Shown here in pieces: positions 36,891-48,339 of a stretch of DNA of 64,000 nucleotides (within the stretch, counting starts at the first letter, position 1; each line of letters begins with the position of its first letter). Both the position numbers and the translations under genes were made by a program. This stretch comes from Camelus bactrianus (taxonomy: Eukaryota > Chordata > Mammalia > Artiodactyla > Camelidae), in the NCBI RefSeq assembly GCF_048773025.1, contig NC_133546.1, forward strand, positions 11,860,001 through 11,924,000. Direction: 5' to 3'. Under the pieces are notes generated by a model. It searched no databases and was not told the origin of the DNA. It saw nothing but the letters and a program-made list of their open reading frames with translations.

Positions 36891-37671
36891 TATCAGCTGG
36901 CATCCCGGCACCATCATGCCCAAAGTCAGGGGCAGAAGGATCTACACGGGGCTTTGTAGGGCTGTAATCCAGTCTAAAGACTGAGTGCAGAGTGAGCTTT
37001 GGGCTCCTTTCAGATGTCTGTGTCTCGGGTATATTTATTAGAGCAAAGGAGAGAAGACATGGGTCCTTCTTTCTGAATGCAAATGATTCTAGATTGATTA
37101 TGCATCATCAAGTTTTAAACATTCATTTTTCAGCTCTTTTATGACACTTAGAAGATGATTTTAAAAACCTTGAAGATCCCTAAGGAGGGGGCAGAAAGCA
37201 CTGTGAAGAGAGGAATGTACCTGGAAAGGGAACTTTTTTCCCAGCGGAGTTTATGTTGGGCTCAATCTGAGACCTGAATTTAAAGTCACTTTGCCACGTG
37301 CTACTGCTGCTACTGATAACAGCGACAGGATGGATGGTCCTGTCTCCGATCCTCACAGTGTCTCTCGAGTAGTAAATCTGTACTGATGTGTCTTATCTGC
37401 ATTGTTTCAGCAAATCACCAGCTTTTAAAAAATCTGGAATGGTCCTTTGTGTCTGAAGATAAAATGTCTCAGGATACTTTTTCTCCTTGGATTTTTATGG
37501 AAGTCGTTAAACACGTGATCCCTCAGGAATTACAATGAAATGCGTCACTGTCAGTCAGCTGACCGAGCTACCAACACGTCAATCTGTCTGTTTTTCTCCT
37601 TTGGTGGGACTCTATGCTGGAATGCCTAAACAAAGTCCGCAGAGGTCTAGTGCATTTACTTTTATTTCATA
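36891..37671. other. Unique-looking, GC-richer block
   Basis: No repeat family recognised. Contains CACGTG at 37295-37300 and ACACGTGATC near 37510, plus a GTCAGTCAGCTGACC stretch near 37550. No exon is evident. It could be a conserved non-coding element, but nothing in the sequence proves it. Confidence 0.35.
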
Positions 37672-37675
37672 GTAT

Positions 37676-38146
37676 TGACTGAAATAAAAGCACAAACTAA
37701 AAGTTGAGAGTTACGTTTTATTCGGTGGACAATTCTGAGGACTCGGGCTGGGATGATAACCTCTCAGATCGCTCTGAGAGACTGTTCCGAAGAGGTAGGG
37801 GAGGAGCTAGGATATATAGGAGTTTTACAACAAAGACCAGGTAGTTGGAACATTAAAGGATTATTTGCTTGTTAACTAAAGAAAACCAGGCATCTCAAGT
37901 TAAAGAATTTAGTGCTTTTCTATGTATGGGAGAAAGCAAACATTTGGGCTCATTGAATTCATTCCTTTGACAGCATCTAGCCGTCTAGGGCCAATATCCT
38001 GTCCTTTCTTGTTCTGAGTCCCCTCAGGGTGCACCATTGTGAGTGGCTGCAGCGGCTGGGCTGCAGCTTTTCTTCTCTGGGGGGTTGGCCGCAGCCACTG
38101 ATGACTTGATGGCTTCAGCATTCTTTGTTTACTGATATGGTTTGCA
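37676..38146 (-). mobile_element. Solo LTR fossil, class I-like endogenous retrovirus
   Basis: Read on the minus strand it has LTR layout: an A-rich U3, a TATA-like 'tcctatatatcctagc', an R hairpin (CTCTCAGAGCGATCTGAGAG, forward 37761-37780), the polyadenylation signal AATAAA followed by 'cttttagtttgtgc', and a terminus of CAGTCA type. With TG at 37676 and CA at 38145-38146, the flanking 4-mer GTAT occurs at both ends (37672-37675 and 38147-38150), a tentative target duplication. No internal region adjoins it. The far end could instead lie near 38215. Its R and U5 resemble the LTR at 42420-42878. Confidence 0.6.
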
Positions 38147-38150
38147 GTAT

Positions 38151-38741
38151 TTTTTGTTCACAATAATAACTTTGATTTGGGACGATAAGAAGACAGATTC
38201 TGTCCCAAATCTCTTCATCTAATAACCATTGTAGCCTTCTTTCCACCAAGATTGCTTTACTATTTTTTTTCTATTGCACCTACTCTTTATTTCTACCTTA
38301 GCAAAATTGGATGGTTAATGGTGAAATCAATATACAAATATGCTTTGTCCATAGAGTGGGAATAAAATACATGATCATAGGGAGGCCATGTTTGTGCTAT
38401 ATACTCTTTTTCTTGTATAGTTTGAGCATATTTCCTGGCGCTTATATGCATACTGAAAAGTGCTTAACTATTTCTATTTCTTTTATGTGACTTTACCATT
38501 CTCACAGAACTTGTTAAAACATCTCTGCCTTTAGTAGCACGTTGCTTTGGGTAGTTAAAAAAAGTACAACCACATCTAGCAAAATTATACTGTTGCTGCA
38601 TGAGGAATACTCCTCACCTACAGCAATTGATATTTATTTGACATAGCAAAATAACAGAATATATGAAATAATATAACACACACTAAATTACTCTCTACTA
38701 GAATTAACCTTTGTTAGTATTATATTTGCTGCATATCTTTA
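38151..38741. other. Unassigned AT-rich sequence
   Basis: Contains a short inverted motif (GGGAC at 38178 and GTCCC at 38201) that may belong to the adjacent LTR. Nothing else recognised. Confidence 0.35.
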
Positions 38742-38888
38742 TTTTATTTTTTACACTGTTTTATGTTATTTTATTGTGGAGGATAATTAAGTTTATTTAT
38801 TTAGTTTTTAGTGGAGGTACTGAGAATTGAACCGAGGACCTTGAGCATGCTAAGCACACACTCTACCACTGAGCTATATCCTCCTCCT
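38742..38888 (-). mobile_element. Camelid tRNA-Ala-derived SINE
   Basis: Minus-strand reading gives 'gatatagctcagtggtagag', 'gcttagcatgctcaaggtcc' and 'ggttcaattctcag', then an A-rich tail. Flanked by GCATATCTTTA (38731-38741) and GCCTATCTTTA (38889-38899). A retroposed SINE and not a tRNA gene. Confidence 0.88.
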
Positions 38889-38899
38889 GCCTATCTTTA

Positions 38900-40199
38900 A
38901 ATAAAATTTTAAATTTACATATATGTATTTTCATTTAGCCTCTATTTCCAAAATTTTCTTTTGTCTCTACATCCCCACCCCACTAACAACCCTGACAAAA
39001 TATACTGAGCTGTCTCCTAAGCAAGTTTTCACAGTCTTTCATATACCGACAAGTGCCATTAATAAGGTATATTTGTACATGTTTAAAAGTGCATAAGTTG
39101 TAGATACCATTCTATAATGTTCTTTTTCTTTCAATATTTTGTTTTTGAGATGTGAATCATGCCCAAAACTTTTCATAACTAGTGTCACTTAAAAAAAATA
39201 GATAATTGTGTTAATAAAAGAAGTCTGCAGTATTGTTCAAAACAATATTAAGCAGGTAGATTTGCTTCAGGCAAGAATTATATAAAGAAGGTAGTAAGCG
39301 TGACTGAAGAGCAAAGCCAAGATGGAGGGGGCACAGAAGCCTACTTCTAATCGTTATAAAACCATCCCCTTGAAGTGTATTTCAGCGGCCAGCTGCTAAA
39401 GCAAACATTTGGGTCCTTCTCTCACCATGCTCTCAAGGAGGGAATCTCCTGGAGCGGTGATTCCGCTCTTCCATACCCTCAGCCTGGCTCTGCCTAGGTC
39501 TAGAAATGAAACAGACAGTCCTGCCATGAAGGGGGGTTTATACACACAGCCCGTAATTGGGAGGACAGTGCAACCATCTTCTTGCAGCCACCCACTGGGC
39601 ACAGAGATGGCAAAGGACGTGTTGTCTGTGCTCCATCTGGCCAGCTCTGTTTCAGAGGCTGTCTTTGGGAAAGTAGGATGTGTAACGGATTAGATTTTAG
39701 TGTGGGTGCTATTAGAGAAGCATGTGAAAGCTTCCCTGTGGGAAAGAGGGATACCAGGCCCACTTCAGAATATTAGGTATTTGTGAAGAATTGCACACGT
39801 ATATAATTTTTACCAGCAGGTGATGTTTTTCTGCAGGTTTAATAGAGTATTTCCATTTGCCTGAAGTTTTATTTCCTATGAAAATGTTGAAAGATACATC
39901 ACTCCAAGTGATGGTAGGTGGATGACCCTTAGAAACTCTAAACTGAACGTCAATCCTTCTTGGTGGTTTTAAAGTGTTATCTATTCAGAATTTTATTCTC
40001 CTTCACCTTGAGTTGTTGAAATGTGAGAAAGAGGGGGGAAAAAACAAAAACTACTGCTTAAAAAAAAAACCTACTATTAAAAACCCTACTACTTAATTTA
40101 AAATTTCAGAAAATAGAATTTTCCATTTGAATATGGATAAACAAGATGGTACTCCATACTCTTCTCTTGCCCTACAAATTTCTATCTACCCTTTAATGT
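38900..40199. other. Unassigned sequence with a GC-richer core
   Basis: 38900-39200 is AT-rich. 39290-39780 is less AT-rich and holds overlapping short frames on both strands, which argues against a single coding frame. No repeat family recognised. Confidence 0.35.
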
Positions 40200-40510
40200 A
40201 TCTCAAAGTTGAACTCTTTTATAGGTACTAGCTGCTAAGGTCTCTCTTGCCCATGTCAGGTATGTGCTTCCTCTGAGCTCCTGTAGCATTTTGTCTTCTT
40301 GTAATATTTTTATTTCATAACAGTTTTTGTTTTCCATCCTTGAACTATTTACATATTTTGTATAAAACATATATCTCATTATATTTTAAATTGAATGTGA
40401 GAAGAAACTCTGTCCAGTTAATATTTGCCTTTTTCACAGTGTCTATCACAATACCAGACAGGTAGTAAGTACCAGGTAAATACAAATTGAATGAATGAGC
40501 AAATAAATAA
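40200..40510 (+). mobile_element. L2 LINE, 3' end
   Basis: Sense L2 terminus: 'gagctcctgtagcattttgt', 'ttgaatgtgagaagaaactc', 'ttcacagtgtctatcacaat', then 'agtaccaggtaaatac' and a tail with TGAATGAATGAG. Confidence 0.58.
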
Positions 40511-40694
40511 ATGCCCGGGGACAAGAATTGTAAACAACAGTAATCTTAAAGTACATACAAAATGTTTAGTCTTCTTAAAGTAATTTTATCCAAGTTGATT
40601 CCAGCTTAGATATTTATTAGATAACCCTAAAGATTTTAAAGTATATACAACATTTTTTTTCAATATCACTTGTAGACATAACAGTCAAGATCAA
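40511..40694. other. Short unassigned spacer
   Basis: AT-rich, with nothing recognised. Confidence 0.3.
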
Positions 40695-41835
40695 GAAAAT
40701 GTAGAGAAGAGGGTGGAGTAGGAAGACCCTGAATTCATCTCGTCCCACAGGTACACCAAAATTACAACTACTTAACAGAGCAACTATTGAGGAGAGAAAG
40801 TGGAAGACCAGCAGAAAGTGTCTTCCACAACAAAAGATCTGAAGAAGGAACCAAAAGGGAGTGGGTAGGAGAGAGCAGTTTAGTCAAGATCTGATCCCCT
40901 GGATAGATGATCCGCAAGTTGGAGAATAATTACAATTACAGAGGTTCTCTCCATGGAGCGAGTGACCTCAGCAGCATCCCCAGCTTGGGGTCCTGCACTG
41001 GGAAGATGAACCCCAAGAACATTTGGCTTTGAAGGCCAGAAGAACTTACTTCCAGGAGACCCAGGAGTCTGTGGTAAATAGACTCCAATCTTGACAATTT
41101 CACACAAAATCTCACATGCTCTGGGACCCAGGGCAGAAGCAGTGATTTGAAAGGAGCTTGGGTCAGACCTATCTGCTGACCTTGGAGAGTTTCCCAGAGA
41201 GGCAAGAGGTGACTAGAGCTCACCTTGGGAACATAGATGCTGGCAATAGCATTTTGGGGGAGTTTGTTCTACCATGCAGACACTAGTGCTGACAAGTGTC
41301 ATTTTTGGAATCTCTCTCAAGCTTATTAGTGTCAGGATGTGACCCTACCCACCAGCAGCCTGCTGCCTGAAGAGCCCCTGAGTTCACAGATGCCCCAGGA
41401 CACAGGTCTGACCACCAGAGGGCTTAGGCCAGCACTATCCCAGGGACCAACCTTACCCACCAGTGGTTAGGCACCATCCCCAGGAGCCCCTGGACCCAGC
41501 CCTACACACCAGGAGCCAAAACATCAATTCTGGGGCCCCCAGTTTCTGCAGCTAGAGACCCTAGATCCTGGCTTTACCTACCAGTGTGTGGGCACCCACC
41601 CTGCCTATCACTGGGCAGAACCAGCCACAGCACCACCACAAACCTGGAACCTCCCTTACTAGGACCCAGGCCACATACTAGCAGGCGGCCACCAGCTTCT
41701 GGAACCCATGGGCCTTGACCCCGCCTATGAACAGGCTGATACCAGTTCTGAAATACCTTGGATCCCTCAGCCAGCTGCCCCAGGATCCAGCCCCACTCAC
41801 CAATGGGCTAGCACCAGCTTGGGGCTCCCCAGACC
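40695..41835 (+). mobile_element. Orphan L1 5' UTR
   Basis: Begins with the L1 5' start ('gtggagtaggaagaccctga', worn from the usual 'ggcggagtaggaagaccc') and continues through 'accaaaattacaactactta', 'gaacatttggctttgaaggc', 'catgctctgggacccagggc' and 'gaaaggagcttgggtcagac'. A GC-richer part at 41340-41830 then repeats ACCCACCAG/GGGCACC-type modules. No ORF1 or ORF2 follows. Full-length L1s carry the promoter here, so the source copy was probably long before being cut by later events. It abuts retroviral LTR-like sequence at about 41840. Confidence 0.7.
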
Positions 41836-41839
41836 TCAT

Positions 41840-42070
41840 AGCCAGATTTAGATGGAGATGTTATTTAAAATGGTGGCTTGACCCATTTCAGGGAATCACT
41901 GAGTTTCCCTAGGTGTGTCCCATGTACAGGGGAGATACGTATGTAGTTAAACTTTTATTTGTTTTACTCCTGTTAATCTGTTTTGTTTGTTCGTTTGTTT
42001 TAATTTCAGGGCATCTAAGTCAAAAACCTAGAAGAGAAGAAGGAACATCATTTTTCCTCTCCTATAATAT
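41840..42070 (+). mobile_element. LTR-like fossil piece, class I type
   Basis: Resembles the R-U5 end of a class I LTR: 'gggaatcactgagtttccct', 'aaacttttatttgttttact' with 'cctgttaatctg', then 'cctagaagagaagaaggaac' and 'tttttcctctcct'. Weakly similar in layout to 48838-48960. The U3 part is missing or unrecognised. Confidence 0.4.
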
Positions 42071-42419
42071 CTACCTGATTTGCACCTCAGTTCTGTTTGA
42101 AATTCTTACATGTTTCTTTTGACTTTTTGGAAAAAACTCCTTATTTGATGTCAGTTCTTCTCTCCTATTGTTCCTTCCTATTTCCCTTGTTTTTTCTTCT
42201 TCCCCCAGTGACTACATTATGTTCCCATTCATTTTCATTCTCTTACATTCCATTCACTTTGCCTTTATTCTCTCTCAATATATTATCACATTCCCCACCC
42301 CACCACTTCACTGTAAGCCAGTCTACTTTAACTTTATAAGCATTTAATAAATTAAGTGAAACCTGAAGTAGAGATGAATTGTATCATCTTTTACAGGTGT
42401 CTTTTTCCACTCCTTAAAT
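42071..42419. other. T/C-rich spacer
   Basis: Pyrimidine-rich sequence between two LTR-like pieces. Nothing else recognised. Confidence 0.35.
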
Positions 42420-42878
42420 ATATGCCAGCTGAAGAATGTCACTCGCCACCCAGTCCTGCAAGAATTAAGTCATTAGCCACTGCAGTTACTGACCTTCAAC
42501 ACATCATGAGAGGAATTCAAGATAGAATGAGGCCCTCTATGTACTGGGAAAACTGGCAGAACAGGCCTTCAAATAGATATTTTCAGAAGAAAAATTTATA
42601 AACCCAAATTCTTGCATCTTTTCATACTAAAAAGCCCTCCACTAAAACCATTAACTAAAATATCTAGCAGCAACCTTCTACCAAGATGTGTGCTTGATTG
42701 CATGTAACCCCTTCACCAAAGTCACATACATACTGACATTCCCTCTTACCTCTTTGGAACAGCTCTCAGAGCTATCCGAGAGGCTGTCTCCCAGACCATA
42801 GTTCTCAGTAAGACAGTAAATAAATTCGACCCACCGCTTTTGAGTTGCGCATTTTGTCCCCCTCCCCCTCAGTGGACA
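42420..42878 (+). mobile_element. 5' LTR of the broken class I retrovirus
   Basis: R-U5 is clear: CTCTCAGAGCTATCCGAGAG (42763-42782, near-palindromic), then 'cccagaccatagttctcagt', a polyadenylation signal AATAAA at about 42820, 'tgagttgcgcattttgtccc' and the terminal CAGTGGACA at 42878. The U3 start is set only roughly at 42420. Confidence 0.65.
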
Positions 42879-42882
42879 GTTT

Positions 42883-42900
42883 TGGTGACCACAGAAGGAC
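42883..42900 (+). other. Retroviral primer-binding site
   Basis: TGGTGACCACAGAAGGAC begins four bases after the CA end of the LTR, where a tRNA primer anneals in retroviruses. The leading TGG matches the CCA end of tRNAs. The tRNA species was not assigned. Confidence 0.65.
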
Positions 42901-45900
42901 CCAGAGCAGACTTCTCCCCTTTGCTTGAGCTCCATGAGGATCTGGAGCCTTGGTGCCAGCAGAAGCCCCTTGTGCCTGTCCACCTCCCCGGTGAGTCCTT
43001 ATGAATTTGGGTGAGTCTCTCCTGGTACCAGATCTCTCACTCTTGGTTGATGATCCTGACTTTATTCAGAAGTTGTCAACTCCTAACTATGAGGGTAGAC
43101 TATCCATGAACTTAGTTTCAAGAAGAGGTGTCTATCTTTGCTCAGTTGAAAGACATCAAGGTTATGCACAGTTGAGAAGCACTGCACTGATTTTGCTCAG
43201 GTAAAAGATACTAAGGTGGCTTAGACTGCATGATTAAGTAGGAGACTGACCTGACATCTTTCCTCAATTTGGTTACCTTAACAGAATTTGTCAGGATGAA
43301 AGTAAACGTATCACATGAGAGCCTGATCCAAAAAAATGGGGCACGTCTCCTTTCAGTGAGTTACTGCTTTTTCAGACAACTGAGAAATTTACCACAGAAG
43401 TGGAGGCAGAGTCCTTGTACCATGTAGTGGTCTCATTTGGAAATCCACTAATTAGTTAAAAACTTACTCATCTGCAGATCACATATAAGAGCTGGCCACT
43501 CAGTGTTCTGAGAACCAGTGGCAGTTCTAACATGCTGGAGGAAGAAACTGAGACATGTAAAGTTCCTGAAAGAACTTTAGGGTGACACCTATGGAAGTTA
43601 AGCTCGCAAGCAGCACATCGGCACACCACACAATTTCGTTACTATATTTAATCTCTGATAAATTCAACTTTAAAAGTGGTGAAATAGATTTTCTAAAAAA
43701 GATAAACAAGGGGTACCGGAAAGCCAGCCTCTTACTAACACCCCAGCCAGGTTCATGTAAATACATACAAAGCTTATATTTGCAAGAATCTATTTAATTG
43801 TGGAGGCTATAGTAAAGGAGATTGCAACTTAAAATGGCCAAATTGGGCTTCTTTTGACATTTCAAAATTAATATTTTTGTGTGCACAGCTAGAGAAAGTC
43901 AGCTATAAGATCAAATAGACTAGACTGCTTACTTCAATTAGCATCTAGAAACTTCTAAAACAGGAAATAATAAAGTAACTTCTTTGCAGGAAACCAATAA
44001 GAAATTGATTGAAACTATATCAGAAGTTAAATAGGGCTGTAATGCCACAGGGCTACATTGAAAGCCATACCTTCTTCTCCCAGATATTAAAGGCAGAACT
44101 AGATGATCTAAATTTTCCTCATAAGTCAGTTTTGATACAATATGTAGATGATTGCTGCTATATTCAAATTCTTTGATAAATACAGACACCCTGCAATGAC
44201 TTCAGAAGCTAGCTTTAAAAGGGCATAAAGTGTCAGTGTTGACAGAGAAATTACAATTAGCAAGGACTAGTGTAAAATACTTAGGACTTAGGACATAGGA
44301 TATCCAAAGAAGGACTTTTAATTCATTTATATGGAGTGAAAGGCATTTTAGCTTTCCTTATCCAGAAGAAAGAAAAAGAGATAATTAAAGGGATTTTTAG
44401 GCCCGCAGGCTACTGCAGAAATTGGTTTCCAAACTTTTCTTTAATATCTGAGCCATTGTATAATTTACTTAAAACCAATCTGAATCTGTCTGCTGGAGAA
44501 CAGCACACTATGAAGTTATGGAGACTCTAAAAATCTCCTAGCCAAGGCCCCGGCTTTGGGGCATCCAAGTTATCATTTACCTTTCCTCCTCTTTGTTCAT
44601 GTAGGCTACTTCACTAGTAGTATTAACCCAGGACATGGAGGTTACTACTGGCAAACAGGACATTGTAGCCAATAGCTGGATTTGGTAGCCAGGGCCCTTC
44701 CCCCTTGTCGCTGCGCTGTCACAGCAAAAGCTGCTCTGTCTCAACCACAGAAGAAAAAGTCACGAGTCACCTTCTCACTCTTTGCTCCTCACTCCTTGGA
44801 AGCCTTTGCTAACCTCTCACCAGACATGGCATTATTCAGCAAGTCGATTAACCTCCCATGAAAGTATCTTGCGGTCACTGAATATAACTCTTCACAGAAG
44901 TAACAAGCTTATCTAGCGAACTTGCAAATGGACATATCGGACTTCGATGATGAAAGACATGGCTGCATTGTTTTAAATGACAACCATTAATCTCCCAGAA
45001 TTGGTCCTTGAGAAAGCCCTATGGATAACCCCAGTTTTACATCATTCACTGGTAGCTCATCTCTGTGAGAACCACGTGGAAAGTACCAGGAGGCTTATGC
45101 ATCGCTTCTCCAGTGTCAATCCTTGAAAATACTCCCTTACTTGATGTCTCTTTCCCTAACAGGCTGAGCTGACAGCACTAACAAGAGCCTGCTGATTGGC
45201 AAAAGGAAAGTCCTGCTAACATTTACACAGACAGTCGCTACACTTTTGAGGTGATCAATGATTTTGGTATGTTTAGGAAACAACAGGGGCTTTTAACACA
45301 TTCAGGACAGCCTATTAAAAATGCAAAATAAGTAGCAGAATTATTGGAGGCAATTCTGCCAAGTACATTAGCTATTGTTCAGGTATCGGTCATTAGAAGG
45401 CTGACACTGCAGAAGTAAAAGAAAACTCTGGCTCATCACACTGCCAAGCAGTGGCCCTGCAAAACAAAAGCAACTAACTAACAGCTGTTTTTTTTTCCCC
45501 AGCCTTCCAATAACCTTACTGACACCTTGCTAAAATTTTAGGGAACTGTGCCAGAGAGAGAAAAGGACATGCGGAAACAAAAAGGAGGAAAATTGGACTC
45601 CCATAAAATTTCTTCTTTCATTTGGAGCTCAATATCTTATTTTATAGTATATTCATGAGTTAACTCATTGGAATCCAGATAAAATGGTATTGTGGGACAA
45701 ACAATATTTTTGGAAGCCTTCTTTTACTATAGCTTAGGTTTATTCAAGGTACACCAATTGCCCAAAATATAATCCAGAGAAATCATTCCAGAGTTCTCAA
45801 GGAAAATTTTCCATTACCTGCAGGCTCTTGAAGTTTGGTAGATTGATTTTACCCATATGCGTCCTCCTCAAGGTTACAAATATGTATTTGTTACGATTTG

Positions 45901-47030
45901 TATGTTTCATGTTGGGTTGAGCTGTTCCCAGGCAGAAGGGCCACTACGTAATCAGCAGGAAAATTGATTTTAGAAAGGATGACCCTCATTTGGGGAATTC
46001 CCTCAGAAATACATAGTGACAGAGGAATTTATTTTAAGGGACAAATTTTCAAAAAAGCTTATAAGAAACGATCTATTCTGCAGCATTTCTATTGTACTTA
46101 TCAGCCCAATGCAGGGCTAGTAGGAAGAAAAAAATTGAACAAATAAAACCCAGTTGGCTAAAATTATAGATGCATTTTCCTTACCCTGGCCAAAGGCCCT
46201 TCCATTGATTCTCCTCAACCTCAGATCTACCCCTTTTGGCAAACATTATTTGGCTCCCTTTGAAATTATTACAGGAAGGCCAATGAAATTAGATGAGAGG
46301 TTATAGGAAACTATATTGTTAAAAGTGGATATGCTACATTATTGCAAAGGTTTGACGGAATTATTAAAAGGAACTTCTAAGCTTGTTTCTGAAGCTTATC
46401 ATGGTAATCTCTCTTTGCATGAAAATCAAATGTCCCATGACCTACAATCAGGAGGTTATGTATACTGGAAAAGACATCATTTAAAGGATTCATTCCAGCC
46501 TAAAGGGAAATTACCAGGTACTCTTAACTAGCTCATGCACAGTGAAACCAAAAGGCATTGAATTTTACACTTTTATTTCCCTCTAAAAAGGGCCACCGCA
46601 CCAGACTGGTCTACAGAGAGGACTGCTGACGTCAAAATCACCTTACAATGATAACTCAAGATGGGGATAAACTTCACCACACCAGGGCGAGAAAAGACAG
46701 TATCAGAAGCAGACAGCTATCTCAAGATGCAGAATGTGACCCGTGTGATCATTAATAGTGTCTTCTTAATTTCTTGGACTTTTGCATATGAATCAAATGT
46801 TTTTCTATCATGGGCCGTGTTCTATGTAGATTTTAGAAATCAATTCAATTGTTGGATTTGTGGTCAGTTACCTACATCCGATACTCCCAGTTTACCTCGG
46901 TGTAACAATTTGGCAGCACATGAAAATACAGATTGTTTAGCTGCTCCACCTCTGAAAAAGCAGGGAACAGGACAGCTCCAGGAAACTTTGAGATTCATAG
47001 TTTTTCTCTTCAGTTATATTATTTGAAAAA

Positions 47031-47060
47031 TAATGTAACTGTTTAATAAACAAATGACAT
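47031..47060. other. Junction after the env piece
   Basis: AT-rich bases where retroviral similarity stops; contains AATAAA. Confidence 0.3.
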
Positions 47061-47400
47061 ACTAATGACTTAAATAAGATGGTTTATTTCTTACTCGCAG
47101 AAAGACCATCCAGAATGAGTATTGTGTATTAGCAGGAAGCTCTGTCCCAAGTCAAGATTCAGAAGTCCAAGACTGTTACAACATGGGGCTTTGCAATATT
47201 CTACATGTGATGTCCAGTACAGCTGGGCTCATTTGCATCTAGTAGTGAAATGGGAAAGAAAATGGAGGGAGATTTTCATGGGAAGTGGCACACAGATCCC
47301 ATTGGTTCTAATGCAGTCACATGGCCACATACATCAGCAAGGGACACTGGGAAATGTCTTCTAGCTGGGTGCGCAGGGGGAAACTTAATAGGGTTTGTAA
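47061..47400. repeat. Unclassified interspersed repeat
   Basis: The order 'tttatttcttactcgcagaa', 'agcaggaagctctgtcccaa', 'cccattggttctaatgcagt', 'cacatggccacataca' and 'gggacactgggaaatgtctt' recalls a common mammalian interspersed repeat, but I cannot name the family. It adjoins the end of the retroviral env piece. Confidence 0.4.
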
Positions 47401-48339
47401 TCAGCTACCAGTCCCCTCCAGAGCCTCCTTTTTAGTCACTGACTGCCTGTTTCATCCTTCCTTCCACAACTAGAACATGCTCATCCTCCTTCCAGGACGG
47501 ACAGCTCAAAGCCCTGGTCACTGCAAGCCTCCAGCTCAGTTTCTCAGACCCCTGGTTAAGTGCAAGCATCTCACCTTCAGGAACTAAAATGACAATTAAT
47601 TTAACCCTGCCACACACACCCAAAATACAACAGTGGCACAGGGGCAGGAAAGGCACAAAAAGAACTCCCATTAAGAAAAGGGAAGAAGAAAAGATACACA
47701 GTAAACATGATCCATTATAGTTACAATTTGGGGTAGAATTTATGAAGAACTAAGGTTGGGAAGCTCCCTGGTTAGATCCCAATTCTGCTTTCTTGGAGGA
47801 ACACCCCCTCTCTAGTATCTGTGGCAGGCGGTTCCATTCTCTTGGACCTCCCTTCTTGCACACTATCTTATTCGGGCCTAGTTTGAGTTGGCCTTGGAGG
47901 GGGGAGTCTATGTTCCCCTTGGCATTTTGTTCCTTTTGCAGTTTCCTGGTTACATAGACAGGGAGGCACAAAGCACTGTTTTAAGGTTAAGTTTTCAAGC
48001 TTGATACATTTCTTGGTTTCTTTGCTCCTGTGGGTTTCTTTCTCTAAGCTGAATGGTGGCCACATCGAAGTCATCTGAAATAGTAGGTAGGAAAGTCCTT
48101 AAATCTGATTTTATTTTTTTTTTGGCCACACATTTGTCATTTGTTTGATTGAGACATTTTGGGGGGCCTTTCTAAATATCTTTCTAAGTCTTACAAGGTT
48201 CCCAAATGCAGTCGGCATTTCTAACCCTGTAAAAGATTCACGATTTCTGGATATTCTCCATCCTATTTAATCTTTGTTGACAAAATTATAACTTCTTATT
48301 TAAGCTTGATAATTTTTTTTTTTTTTTTTTTTACTTGCA
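47401..48339. other. Unassigned sequence, possibly retroviral
   Basis: No family recognised. A 73-codon minus-strand frame at 47750-47971 has no clear domain. The block lies between retroviral pieces and may be worn retroviral sequence. Poly(T) at 48310-48332. Confidence 0.3.

Larger units (their letters stand above)
42420..47030 (+). mobile_element. Broken class I (gammaretrovirus-like) endogenous retrovirus
   Basis: Parts in order: 5' LTR (about 42420-42878), primer-binding-site-like sequence (42883-42900), leader with a donor-like GGTGAGT near 42990, a region where gag is not recognisable, pol (about 43950-46530) and an env piece (about 46650-47026). The pol part shows the reverse transcriptase YVDD box (44141-44152), an RNase H TDSRYTFE stretch (45227-45250) and integrase stretches DFTHM (near 45846) and HSDRG (near 46013). 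The env piece has NCWICGQLP. It is about 4.6 kb where an intact provirus would be nearly twice that, it lacks a recognised matching 3' LTR, and it is broken many times over in every frame. Old and non-functional. Confidence 0.82.

Noticed and set aside
42991-43950. Recognisable gag
   Set aside because: The stretch lies where gag would be, but I could not identify capsid or nucleocapsid motifs, so gag is not claimed.
46661-47026. Longest open frame of the window as a host gene
   Set aside because: It lies in the env part of the broken class I retrovirus (NCWICGQLP stretch) and has no host-gene features.
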